This document shows, piece by piece, positions 1 through 8,841 of a stretch of 31,224 bases of DNA. This stretch comes from a virus, in IMG/VR virus record IMGVR_UViG_3300033183_000031, positions 1 to 31,224 of that record. One strand, 5' to 3'. Below the pieces are notes generated by a model. The model was not told the origin of the DNA, did no database searches, and saw only the letters and a list, made by a program, of their open reading frames with translations. The position numbers were made by a program, and so were the translations under genes. Position 1 is the stretch's first letter; each line of letters begins with the position of its first letter.

Positions 1-68
1 AGGCAAGATTTGTAATAACCTTCAAAGAAGCTATGACCAAACCCCACCATGACCAACACGCATATCAT
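1..68 (-). CDS. N-terminal fragment of a small secreted or membrane protein, cut by window edge
   Basis: An ATG at 68-66 overlaps the TGA of the holin-like gene (ATGA), and the frame stays open to the window edge for 22 codons. The visible residues begin MICVLVMVGFG and look like a signal peptide or membrane segment, followed by SFFEGYYKSC. Coupling to the holin-like gene suggests a lysis-cassette member or a small exported protein. The family cannot be named from this fragment. Confidence 0.5.
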   Translation of the reverse strand, partial: MICVLVMVGFGHSFFEGYYKSC

Positions 69-259
69 CCCATCTTCATTAGAACCGCAACAAGCAAACC
101 AATGATCGAGCCTGTCGCAGCAATCATAATGCCTTCCATTCTCTTCACACGATTGAACAAATCTTTGAACTGGATTTTCATTTCGGTCTTGATTTCTATA
201 ACCTCCTTTTCCAATCCATCAATCCTCGCGTGTGCAGATGCTACAGTTCTTTTGTCCAT
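65..259 (-). CDS. Holin-like small membrane protein (haemolysin XhlA type)
   Basis: This 64-residue protein has an N-terminal charged amphipathic helix (about residues 5-42, heptad-like, rich in E, K and I) and one C-terminal transmembrane helix (about 44-62, IMIAATGSIIGLLVAVLM). That layout is the one known for XhlA-type phage proteins, which act with holin and endolysin to open the host membrane. AGGA lies 8 bases before the ATG. It follows the tail-fibre genes, a usual place for phage lysis genes, and its stop overlaps the start of the next gene. The lysis role is inferred from topology and position; a membrane-anchored structural protein is the alternative. Confidence 0.6.
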   Translation of the reverse strand: MDKRTVASAHARIDGLEKEVIEIKTEMKIQFKDLFNRVKRMEGIMIAATGSIIGLLVAVLMKMG

Positions 260-263
260 CTAT

Positions 264-518
264 TTAGTCCTGTGATGCTAGATGCGTTTGATACGCTGCC
301 TTTACCGCGTCAGTGAATACTGGAGTACAGATTGCAGATACGTCTGCATCTTCCTGAGTAAGATCAGCGTCAGGCATTACCACATGACGGTGATAGCTGC
401 GTGATAGTTCTTCACCATCTTCACTAACAATAGTCGCAGTGCGTACTTGCACCGATGACCATGTGCCATGATTGATGACTTGGATCATGTCGTTAGTTGT
501 TGTTTTAGTCAGTGCCAT
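264..518 (-). CDS. Small MALTK-type virion-region protein
   Basis: The protein has 84 residues, starting at the ATG at 518 because an excellent ribosome site (AAGGAGG) lies 6 bases upstream; a longer frame to 545 has no such site. It begins MALTKTTTNDMIQ and then has a soluble mixed beta/alpha sequence including VRTATIVSEDGEELSRSYHRHVV. Proteins with this pattern are common beside tail-fibre genes in marine phages but have no assigned function. Its first residues match the start of the neighbouring tailspike (MALTKVNNRMI), hinting at a shared N-terminal signal. It lies 4 bases from the holin-like gene. Confidence 0.7.
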   Translation of the reverse strand: MALTKTTTNDMIQVINHGTWSSVQVRTATIVSEDGEELSRSYHRHVVMPDADLTQEDADVSAICTPVFTDAVKAAYQTHLASQD

Positions 519-557
519 GTTTACCTCCTTGGCTGGACTGTCCACGCACTAGGCGCA

Positions 558-2045
558 TTAAGTGCTTAAATTTCCAGATACTTCGTTATTGGAAACATTT
601 GTTAATGAGTTGAAGTTTGTAAAAGCCCCAACAGCATTGTGAATATTATTCCCAACAATAACAACATTTTGTGCATCAGTTATATTAAACGCATTAAGAC
701 TTATTGCTGTATTAACATTTAACGTATTGCCACTTATCGTTACTGCACCTTGGCTTACATTAGAAGTAATAAGCATATGGTTAGCTAATGCTTGGGCAGC
801 AGTTGTTCCTCTTATAGAATTTCCAACAATGCTTAATCCATATGCCCCTGTTACACTACAAAAGTAACCGAGCTTTTGTTTCGAAGAATTGCCCGTTATC
901 GACATATTGTAAATGTTAGAAAGTGGAGATGAAGCAACTAAAATATCTGGATAAGTATTATAAGACAAAGTTTCATCTTGATAAAATGCGTTGCCAGAAA
1001 CAACAACATTTTCTGGTACACCATGATCGGCTCCAATTTGCAAATTAGACCCATTTGAGCCGTGCAAAATATTATTAGAAATTACAAGATTACCAAACTT
1101 ATAACCAGTAGAGGTATTTTCGTCAGAACCTGCATAGACCGTATAATATACAGCCCCTGAACATTTTACATAATTACTATCAATTATTACCTCTTTGGTT
1201 TTATTTTCACCGTCATCAAGCAGGGCAAATATACCACCATGACAAGCTAAAGCATTAGGAGCTTCAACAATATTGTTAGATATAACAACAAGCTCGCCTT
1301 GATGAACGTCTATCCCCTTGCGATAACAATTATAAACTTTGTTGTTTGTTATAGTAATTCGTCTATTGTAATCTGTTGTGCCAGTCTTGAAATTGCACAT
1401 TACACCATAGCCTCGATCTATTGATCTGCCATGATTTTGCGTAATATTTCCATCAAAATTTACATTGACACAATCTTGAAATACACACCCAGAGAATAAA
1501 CCGCCGTCAAAAAAACAATCAGTTATGCTTGTTTGTTCAGAAATAGTTGTTATCCAAAGGCAAGTTCTGTTTGCATTTTGAACAGTTGTTCCTGTTATGA
1601 AAACTTTTTCCCAGTTGTTAATGTGTAATAAATTTGCATTTCCAATTAATGTTGGAAGAGCAACTTGGTTTAGATTTTGAATATTTAAGTTTTCAATCCA
1701 AAGCCTGTTCCCCGCACTACCTGTGCAATTAAACAAAAAGAAACCACCAGTTGCATCCGATGCTGCCGCAATATCCGCAATATTAAATTCTAATCTTGCG
1801 TTATTTCCTATAACCCGAATGTCGGCATCTGCGCTTGGGTTTACAGTGATTATATTTTCAATTTTAAACGGCAAGTCACTGTCTGTTCTGTGAGGAAATT
1901 CAACAACACCACCAGAAGAAACAGCCGCAAATGCTGCTTGTATTGCAGCACTATCGTCGGTTACTCCATCACCAACCGCACCAAAGTCAAGAACGTTGAC
2001 AGTAGCCCCATCAATCATTCTGTTATTTACTTTTGTTAGAGCCAT
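558..2045 (-). CDS. Tailspike protein with right-handed beta-helix (pectate-lyase-like) fold
   Basis: The protein has 495 residues. Residues 1-15 are a short MALTK head; residues about 18-40 (VLDFGAVGDGVTDDSAAIQAAF) match the entry motif of pectate-lyase-3/glycosyl-hydrolase-28-like beta-helix proteins. The rest is rich in N, I, V and G with repeated 'ISNNxV / ITGNxx' strands (ITNNKVYN, ISNNIVEA, ISNNILHG, VSGNAFY, ITGNSS, ISGNTLNV, IVGNNIHN, VSNNEVSG), as expected of coils of a parallel beta-helix. Such spikes bind and often cleave host surface polysaccharide. The head is very short, so it probably attaches to another fibre rather than to the tail directly. Catalytic residues cannot be assigned by eye. 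Confidence 0.8.
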   Translation of the reverse strand: MALTKVNNRMIDGATVNVLDFGAVGDGVTDDSAAIQAAFAAVSSGGVVEFPHRTDSDLPFKIENIITVNPSADADIRVIGNNARLEFNIADIAAASDATGGFFLFNCTGSAGNRLWIENLNIQNLNQVALPTLIGNANLLHINNWEKVFITGTTVQNANRTCLWITTISEQTSITDCFFDGGLFSGCVFQDCVNVNFDGNITQNHGRSIDRGYGVMCNFKTGTTDYNRRITITNNKVYNCYRKGIDVHQGELVVISNNIVEAPNALACHGGIFALLDDGENKTKEVIIDSNYVKCSGAVYYTVYAGSDENTSTGYKFGNLVISNNILHGSNGSNLQIGADHGVPENVVVSGNAFYQDETLSYNTYPDILVASSPLSNIYNMSITGNSSKQKLGYFCSVTGAYGLSIVGNSIRGTTAAQALANHMLITSNVSQGAVTISGNTLNVNTAISLNAFNITDAQNVVIVGNNIHNAVGAFTNFNSLTNVSNNEVSGNLST

Positions 2046-2058
2046 TTTTGTCTCCCGA

Positions 2059-2907
2059 TTATGATGTTATGTAACAACCAGATAGGAAAATTCTGTTTAT
2101 GCCGCCATTTAGCATATCAGCAGCCCCTATAGTTGAGTATTGAGCATCGCCTTTTGCAATTTGTGAAAGAACAATACTTGTGCCAGTGCCAATATTGCCG
2201 CCCAAAGGAGCATTTGACCATCCTTGCTGACTATCTGCTCTGAAAACTGCATTAGTGTTATCACTAGCCGCAGAATAAGGTAGGCCACCAATTAACAAAT
2301 ATCCTGTAAACCCTGTGGTATCTAAGGCACTCAATCTAACAAAAGCCTCAATATATACAACATTGCCTATTTTCGTGTACTTCCCATGCTGGTCTGAATA
2401 CGTTAGTGTTGTAAAGCTGCCGCCACCGCCAGAAGCCTCATATGTCGGCGTCCACGTCCCCTCTTCATAGTCATCGAACAGTTCACTTGTGCCAGTGCCA
2501 GAGGTGGCAGAGAAGTCGATGCCTTTGCCGTTAGCTAGGACAACATTTCCAGTTGGCTCAAAATTACCAGAACCATCTAATGTTGCTCTAGGCGCAGCAT
2601 TAGTGCGGAATGTCATTTCGTTGGTATCATTTCGATAGGCAATAGACCCAGCATCAGTGTCTGTATCGCCCATGCGAAGTTCACTTTCGCCAGTAGTAGA
2701 CGAAACAATAAAGACACCAGTGAATGAACGGCTTGTATCGCCTACAGTTAATCCTTCAAGAGTAGCATTGCCACCATCTATTGCATCTCCAGAAACACTA
2801 TCATTTGGCAAAGATAGAGAGCCAGATAGGGTAAGATCACCCTCAACCTCAACGTCATTAAATGTAGGGTTTCTGCCGAAGATGCCGCCTTGCTGTTTGA
2901 TCGTCAT
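2059..2907 (-). CDS. Tail fibre / receptor-binding protein
   Basis: The protein has 282 residues. The N-terminus (GGIFGRNPTFNDVEVEGDLTL) is a short adaptor widespread in fibre genes of marine podoviruses. Residues about 20-130 are repetitive beta-structure rich in G, S, T and D (fibre shaft). From about 140 comes ELFDDYEEGTWTPTYEASGGGG followed by YTKIGNVVYIEAFVRL, the C-terminal head seen in many marine phage fibres and presumed to bind the receptor. It lies between the T7-type fibre and the tailspike, 12-13 bases from each, so it probably forms part of a branched adsorption apparatus. The ligand is unknown. Confidence 0.75.
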   Translation of the reverse strand: MTIKQQGGIFGRNPTFNDVEVEGDLTLSGSLSLPNDSVSGDAIDGGNATLEGLTVGDTSRSFTGVFIVSSTTGESELRMGDTDTDAGSIAYRNDTNEMTFRTNAAPRATLDGSGNFEPTGNVVLANGKGIDFSATSGTGTSELFDDYEEGTWTPTYEASGGGGSFTTLTYSDQHGKYTKIGNVVYIEAFVRLSALDTTGFTGYLLIGGLPYSAASDNTNAVFRADSQQGWSNAPLGGNIGTGTSIVLSQIAKGDAQYSTIGAADMLNGGINRIFLSGCYITS

Positions 2908-2919
2908 ATCTTATCCTTT

Positions 2920-5028
2920 CTACGCAGAGATTGCGCCAAATGTTTTCCATGTGCCCGGGGTTCCTGCTGTCACGCAAACCCAGCCCATGAAGCCACCAGC
3001 AGAAGGCGTACTGTCCCAAACAATATCGCCTCTTTCGTATGTCCCAGATGTAGGCGCAGCACCGCCGTAACCAATCCCTTGTTGAAGCTCTTTGTAATAA
3101 ATTGTTGAACCTGTCTCACTAACATCAGCAATGCTATCAACCGATACATGCCCAATAATTATTGTACTGCTGTTTGAGGTGATTGCTGAAGTCCCCGCAG
3201 AACCACCAACAAAGATGTCGTTAATTGTGAATGTGGTTGTGTCACGGACGTAAAGAGCAGAGTTCCAGTCAGTATTAAGCTCAGTGACGTAGATTTTATC
3301 AATGACCATATCCTCACCATTTCGTGAGTGGATCACATTAGTGGCAGAATTTGCCGCTTGTGGCAATTCTTCTGCGTAAAGTCTGCCAATATACAGATTA
3401 TCTAAGCCATCATACAAAGAGCCAAAAGCTGGGCCTTTAATGTCTCTGACACGCAGGGAGTTGATGTGCATTTTTACAGTAGCTGTAGAGCCGCCATTTC
3501 CTACGTTAATGCAACCAACTTCTGAAGTTACTGGAGAATAATTGCAGCTTTGGAAAACTGCATTTCCAACATATGCAAAACAATTATTTCCAGTCCCAGT
3601 GTTTGTAATCTGGACTGGGTTTTCATTCCAGTTGTCTACATAGATATTATCTACAGAAAAGAACTCCCATGTCCCACCATTGATGTAGATACCATGACGA
3701 CCATTTGTTGTGTCATCATTCTTAATGTAAAGGTTTTGGATTTGCGTTCTCTTGGAAGAAGAGTTGATCCCGTAACCATACTGGGGAGCCGTGCCCTGAA
3801 CGTTGAACAGACGTATATCACCACAGATCAATGCATCACCAAATGATGTATCAATGGCTGTTGAAGCACCAGTTATCTTAGCAGATTTAATCTCTACATA
3901 CTCTGCGTCGCTTACAAAAAGAACTCTGTTCAAATTTGTTCTTGATGCAAAAGCTAAAGTCACTTCTGCAATAAGTGAATAGAAAACAACAGAAGTCGCA
4001 GATGTTGCTTTTAACCAATGATCTTCATCTCCTGTAAATGTAAATCTGCCAGAACCAAAAACCACAATGTTTGCTGGAATGGTAATTTGACTTGTTACTA
4101 AGTAATTACCTTCATCTAAATATAATGTCTTATTATTAGCAGCAGTAAACGCAGCTTGAATAGCCGCAGTATCATCCGTCACACCATCACCGACAGCACC
4201 AAAGTCTTTGACCGATACAGTCTCTTGCAGCTTGCTTGTTAGTGTACGATCCTGTGCGCCAGTGCTGCCTTGATTGTAGGTCACAACATCAGGATCAGTT
4301 GTTAGCGAGGTAACAGCATTACCCACAATAAACTCAATCGCAGAGTTTAAGGGTGGGGCTTCTGTGAATGTCAGCGTAGAGCCGCTAATCGAAAACGTGT
4401 CTTTGTTTTGGTAAACACCATCGATGTAGACTTGGATGTTGTTCTTTGATCCAGCCGCTTCTGTAGTGCTAAACGCAACAATAGTACCATCACCAGTATG
4501 GCTTGCCTTTGTGTAGTTAGCGCCCAGCACAGAGCCTGTCAGTAGGTCTGAGGCAGCTTGTGTTTGTACGTTGCCTTCTGTGTCAAAGCTGAGAAGTTTG
4601 TCTGCGCGAACGCTTGCTGCGGGTAGTTCCAGAGAGGCTGTCGACGGATCGAAGTCTTTGATTCTGATTGAGCGTTCAGCTAGGTCTTTGACATCAGCAC
4701 CAATAGCAGTCAGGGTATCAAGCTGCGTGTTCAGTGCAGCACGGTTAATATCCACGCCAGCAGTAAAGTCAGTGGTGCGCTCAATAGTAGTGTCGCGAGT
4801 AATAATTACTGTCTTAGCGCCAGTCACAGTCATTGTGACCGTACCAGTAGAACCATCGCCACCAGATACAGTGTAATTGGTAGTAATAGTTTGAAGAGCT
4901 TCATCGACATAAACATTCAAGTCAGTGTCAACAAAGAACTCAAACGGAACCGCAAAAGAAGTCTGGGTAACACCAGCAGCTACAGAGTAACTTATACGCG
5001 GAGTATTGTTAGAAATATCAATGGTCAT
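2920..5028 (-). CDS. T7 gp17-like tail fibre with pectate-lyase-like domain
   Basis: The protein has 702 residues. Residues 1-150 resemble the T7 gp17 N-terminal domain that joins the fibre to the tail (YSVAAGVTQTSFAVPFEFF, then the typical VIITRDT, INRAALNTQLD and RSIRIKDFDPS). A second repeat (TKASHTGDGTIVAFSTTEA) follows at about 175-240. Residues about 270-300 (VSVKDFGAVGDGVTDDTAAIQAAF) begin a beta-helix domain. The last 50 residues (GIGYGGAAPTSGTYERGDIVW, GWVCVTAGTPGTW) look like a small tip domain. It is the main adsorption fibre and the likely anchor for the next two fibres. The ribosome site GAGGTGA precedes the ATG, and a putative late promoter lies 46 bases upstream. Confidence 0.9.
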   Translation of the reverse strand: MTIDISNNTPRISYSVAAGVTQTSFAVPFEFFVDTDLNVYVDEALQTITTNYTVSGGDGSTGTVTMTVTGAKTVIITRDTTIERTTDFTAGVDINRAALNTQLDTLTAIGADVKDLAERSIRIKDFDPSTASLELPAASVRADKLLSFDTEGNVQTQAASDLLTGSVLGANYTKASHTGDGTIVAFSTTEAAGSKNNIQVYIDGVYQNKDTFSISGSTLTFTEAPPLNSAIEFIVGNAVTSLTTDPDVVTYNQGSTGAQDRTLTSKLQETVSVKDFGAVGDGVTDDTAAIQAAFTAANNKTLYLDEGNYLVTSQITIPANIVVFGSGRFTFTGDEDHWLKATSATSVVFYSLIAEVTLAFASRTNLNRVLFVSDAEYVEIKSAKITGASTAIDTSFGDALICGDIRLFNVQGTAPQYGYGINSSSKRTQIQNLYIKNDDTTNGRHGIYINGGTWEFFSVDNIYVDNWNENPVQITNTGTGNNCFAYVGNAVFQSCNYSPVTSEVGCINVGNGGSTATVKMHINSLRVRDIKGPAFGSLYDGLDNLYIGRLYAEELPQAANSATNVIHSRNGEDMVIDKIYVTELNTDWNSALYVRDTTTFTINDIFVGGSAGTSAITSNSSTIIIGHVSVDSIADVSETGSTIYYKELQQGIGYGGAAPTSGTYERGDIVWDSTPSAGGFMGWVCVTAGTPGTWKTFGAISA

Positions 5029-5073
5029 GGTTCACCTCGTTTGTCTTGTTGTCACACAAGAACGCAAAGAGGA

Positions 5074-5086
5074 TCAACGCACAAAA
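5074..5086 (-). promoter_or_regulatory. Putative late promoter element upstream of tail fibre
   Basis: Minus strand TTTTGTGCGTTGA. The identical 13 bases occur at 19982-19994, and in both places the element begins 46 bases before the start codon. Its first 8 bases (TTTTGTGC) are repeated 14 bases upstream, at 5093-5100, ending at the stop of the gp16-like gene. A small hairpin (CTTGT / ACAAG, 5045-5060) lies between the element and the fibre ribosome site. No clear TATAAT-like -10 follows, so the cognate polymerase is unknown. Confidence 0.5.
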
Positions 5087-5100
5087 TGTCTAGCACAAAA

Positions 5101-8100
5101 TTACTGCGCCCAAGCGCGGGTAATCTGATTTATATCATCCTTTAAAAACCACATTCTGGCAAAAGGAAGATTGCGAACAACTACTCGCGCACCCTCTCCA
5201 TATTCTCCGCTGGCAAACTGATATACCCCAGAGGCAGTATCAGCTGTCCAAGATGGTCCCGCTCCAGCAATCCCAGTAACAGCATCAAGTATACTAGGTT
5301 GTTGAGGGAACTTAGGAGATATAATGCCATTTGTAATGTTAGGCCCACCAAGAGCTAAAGATGTATGCATAGCAGTATAGAACAAGTCAGAATACAAAGC
5401 ACCAATACCGCTCATATCAAATGTTCTAGCAAACTTGTCACGCCAACTCATATTATCCCAAATATAATCTGGAGTACGAATAGATAGAGACATATAAGCT
5501 AAGCCAAATGCAGAGCCGACACCAAGCATTCTGTTTTTAACCTGACCTTGAGCAAACGCACCAACAGTTTTGTTTACGTTGGCAAGCATGTAACTGTAGA
5601 ACTGAAACGGCAGACCTAAGAAACCATTTTCAATACGAGTGTAACCTTTAAACTTAGCGTCTTCTTTGAAGCCAAACATGCGACCAATATGAGATGGAAT
5701 ATAAACAACACCATCATTAATAATTGGTTTGTCAGCAGGGGTTGCCGCCATAATTGTATTTAGCACACCACTATTTAAGGCAGACTTAAATGTCTGAACA
5801 GTTTCCTCATTAATAGTAGATTGCTTCTTCCATTCCTCTAAGGCCATACGATTCATTCGGTTTTCATAGTCAGGAACAGACTCGCCATCCATTTTCTTAG
5901 AACGTGAGTGCATAACCTCATGAAGCATTACAAAGTTAGACCACTGCTTTGGTGTCTTAAACACATCAGGCAAAGGCTCAACGCCCTCCATTTTTGGACT
6001 TAACCATGCCTTGCTGTCAAACATCTTTCCTTCAATGTATTCACGATCAAAGTAAATGCGATTTTCTTCTCTGCGGAAAAACGCTGGGACGTACCGACCA
6101 CCTATTATTTTACCAACAGGCGATCCATCTTCATTAACCTCAAGAATGTCTATGCGTTTGCCATCAACTTCAGGAATAAAAATATGATCGTTCCAGTGAT
6201 CAGTGTTGGCTAGATACAGACCATTCTCAGTCTTCTCCCAAGGAGCCTTGGCAATCTTCTCAGCTTGCTCGCGACCAATCCCATATTTAGCAAGCCAAGT
6301 TAGCTCTTGTTGAGTCAATTGATTGTATCGAATTGAGTAATCAATAATAGAATGACCATCAACAATACCAGCTAGTTGTTTAGCTAATACTGTCATTGGC
6401 CCCAAACCGTTCATTATGTGAAACGCATTTCGAGCATTGTTTAGCAATTCGCTTGCATCAAGATTGTTTGCCAAATCATCATGCAAGCGTAAGTGTGCGG
6501 AGCCAAGAAAAATATCTATTGCCTCACCAGCATATCTAGTTTGGTTTACAGCAACATTAACTTTATTCTTATCCATAAGAACCTGCATTCCACGAATAAC
6601 ATTCTCCATATCATGCTCCATAATGATACGAGAGAAATCAGGTAATGCAGCCAGACCAGCTGAACCAAGATAGTTAAGTGACGCTGCGTCACGCATAATT
6701 GCTGCAGTACGTTGGCTAAATGAATCAGGATCACGAAGAACAGCACCAGCAATTCGATCATACATGTGCATGTAGTCACGGCGCATACGGTTGATGTCTT
6801 TGTCTGAAAAGCCCTTTGAGATCATGTCGAACTCAAGATCAAACATAACGCCTTGAACATCTTGCCCAAACATCTTTGCATACTCAATGCGTGGCTCAAT
6901 CCGAGAAGCATAAGTCTTCATTGCTGCCAATGGATCGGTAACAATAAACTCAGTAACTAAACTGTTGGGAATGTCTATTTGACGATGGCGAAAATGCTTA
7001 GAGCGACCATAACCAAAACCAATGTTGTCAACATTAGTTGGATCAGTCTCACCAAGAATACGTTCAATAGTTAAGTCAACACGCTCTTGTATTTTCTCAG
7101 GACGCGCATCTAACTCTTTGCGTACAAACTGCGCAGTCTTTCGATCTAGTTCATAAACATACGGATTCTCAGTATACCACCTGTGCAAGATACCGCTAAG
7201 CTTAGAGCGATTCTTTCTAATAGCGCCCTTGTCCCAGAAACGAGGAAAGAAGACATCATTAGCCGCCCTGTTAGGCTCTAGGTCTTCTAGACCCATAAGA
7301 GACTGACGTTCATCTGCAAGCTTAGCACCAAGACGATTAAGCTCTGCTTTAATTAAACCAGCTTGCTTGCGTGACTTTGCTGTCTTCTTTGCTTCAGCGA
7401 CACTTAATCGACCATTTAGATTGTTAATTTTTGCTTCGAGTTGGGCAATGCGTTTCTCTAAGCCTTTTTGTGTGCCAATAAGGCCAGTGTCCTCTAGCCT
7501 GACTTGAGCATCCTCAAAGTATTTATTGATTACACCAATAGCTTTAATTTCGTTTTCTGTTAGATCAGCAGCTTTGTTAATTCTCTTTTCATTAACGCGA
7601 GTCAGCCATTTTTTGTAAGTATTTTCAGAACCAGAAATTTTTCTGCTAATCATTCCCAGATCAATATCTAGTTTGCTCGATGGCACTGCATTTGTATCTG
7701 CTCTCCAAAGAGTAAGCAGATCATCATGCGCCTTAACAAACAAACCACGGTTTGCAGCAGATCGCTGATGCACTGACTGAGGTGTAGGCAAACCAACTGA
7801 GTTCAAAGCAAGAGCAATGCCACTGTCTCCAAAGCTCTTAACAAAAGCTTCCTTAACAACTGTCGGATATTTAGACTGCAATGCTCGCTTCATTGGAGTC
7901 GTTACAGCTTTATATAAAAAACTATCTGTATATACAGAGTTCATAATACGAAACGGATCGTCCATATCTAAACCCATAGCCTCAAGTTCTCGCATTGCTT
8001 GCTCTTGCTTTAGAACTTGAGAGTAACCCTTCATCTCTTCAGACCTAGCTGCAAACATGCTAGACTGTGGCGTATCAGCATATTTAATAGCATCTGATTC

Positions 8101-8841
8101 CGCTCTTGCTGCCTCTGTGTCAAACATTTTAATCTGCTCAACTAGATACTCATCAGAATCATTGCCAAATCGACGCTCTGCTCTTGGAGTTCTTAATATC
8201 TCAGGAGTAATGTTGCCCATAAGATCAAGGCGACGAACCATCTGAAACTCTTCTTCAAGTGCAGCTTTTGTTTTTGTATACGCTCTTGTCTTTATGCCGC
8301 CAAATGCAGCGCCAAACCCTGCGCCAAACAAACCAGCAGCCAGTACATTTATTGCGCCCTCTTGTGCAGTTTGTAGAGGATCAGACTGTCTAGTTAATTC
8401 AACGCCAGCTTCTAATGCAGCAACCCCTGCGCCTACACGCAAAGCAGATCGACCAACACCAATAGCAGGGCCGCCAAAAGGTAAAGCAATCAAGTTAATA
8501 GGGTCAAAGATACCAGCACCAAACTGAGCAAGTATTGATGAGTTCTGCAATACCTGACGACGAGATGCAGACTCTTCAATTTGTTGCTTTAGTGCGGTCA
8601 TATGCTGTGGGCTAACAGCATGGTAAAGTTGTGGAGCAAACAACTCATACCCTTCTATGTCCTCTTTCCAGTCGTAACCTTCTTGGGGAGAGTAGCGAGT
8701 AGAGTTAGCTATCATGTTGTAAGCTGGAGCGTAACTATATCCCAGAGAAGCTTTCAGTGTATCAAAGAAAGACGGATCAGGCTGCTCAACTATATTGTTG
8801 TTAAAGTAACCAACACGAAAACTATTAACGTCAACTACCAC
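5101..8841 (-). CDS. gp16-like internal virion (ejection) protein with embedded zinc-metalloprotease motif
   Basis: The protein has 1246 residues, about the size of T7 gp16, and is the third gene of the ejection-protein set. It starts at GTG (8841), 6 bases after GGAGG and overlapping the previous gene by 11 bases. Residues 100-180 contain glycine/alanine-rich hydrophobic stretches suited to membrane insertion; about 450-510 is a coiled coil. T7 gp16 carries an N-terminal lytic transglycosylase; I see none here. Instead residues 974-978 read HEVMH, the HExxH zincin signature, within a segment (about 880-1005) that looks inserted between two ordinary ejection-protein stretches, with ENRMNRMALEEW downstream able to supply a glutamate ligand. 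By analogy it is ejected to form the periplasmic channel; the protease may cut the peptidoglycan layer or a host or virion protein. Confidence 0.8.
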   Translation of the reverse strand: MVVDVNSFRVGYFNNNIVEQPDPSFFDTLKASLGYSYAPAYNMIANSTRYSPQEGYDWKEDIEGYELFAPQLYHAVSPQHMTALKQQIEESASRRQVLQNSSILAQFGAGIFDPINLIALPFGGPAIGVGRSALRVGAGVAALEAGVELTRQSDPLQTAQEGAINVLAAGLFGAGFGAAFGGIKTRAYTKTKAALEEEFQMVRRLDLMGNITPEILRTPRAERRFGNDSDEYLVEQIKMFDTEAARAESDAIKYADTPQSSMFAARSEEMKGYSQVLKQEQAMRELEAMGLDMDDPFRIMNSVYTDSFLYKAVTTPMKRALQSKYPTVVKEAFVKSFGDSGIALALNSVGLPTPQSVHQRSAANRGLFVKAHDDLLTLWRADTNAVPSSKLDIDLGMISRKISGSENTYKKWLTRVNEKRINKAADLTENEIKAIGVINKYFEDAQVRLEDTGLIGTQKGLEKRIAQLEAKINNLNGRLSVAEAKKTAKSRKQAGLIKAELNRLGAKLADERQSLMGLEDLEPNRAANDVFFPRFWDKGAIRKNRSKLSGILHRWYTENPYVYELDRKTAQFVRKELDARPEKIQERVDLTIERILGETDPTNVDNIGFGYGRSKHFRHRQIDIPNSLVTEFIVTDPLAAMKTYASRIEPRIEYAKMFGQDVQGVMFDLEFDMISKGFSDKDINRMRRDYMHMYDRIAGAVLRDPDSFSQRTAAIMRDAASLNYLGSAGLAALPDFSRIIMEHDMENVIRGMQVLMDKNKVNVAVNQTRYAGEAIDIFLGSAHLRLHDDLANNLDASELLNNARNAFHIMNGLGPMTVLAKQLAGIVDGHSIIDYSIRYNQLTQQELTWLAKYGIGREQAEKIAKAPWEKTENGLYLANTDHWNDHIFIPEVDGKRIDILEVNEDGSPVGKIIGGRYVPAFFRREENRIYFDREYIEGKMFDSKAWLSPKMEGVEPLPDVFKTPKQWSNFVMLHEVMHSRSKKMDGESVPDYENRMNRMALEEWKKQSTINEETVQTFKSALNSGVLNTIMAATPADKPIINDGVVYIPSHIGRMFGFKEDAKFKGYTRIENGFLGLPFQFYSYMLANVNKTVGAFAQGQVKNRMLGVGSAFGLAYMSLSIRTPDYIWDNMSWRDKFARTFDMSGIGALYSDLFYTAMHTSLALGGPNITNGIISPKFPQQPSILDAVTGIAGAGPSWTADTASGVYQFASGEYGEGARVVVRNLPFARMWFLKDDINQITRAWAQ

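Noticed and set aside
558-5028. Diversity-generating retroelement target in the fibre genes
   Set aside because: No reverse transcriptase gene and no template-like repeat of the fibre 3' ends in the window.
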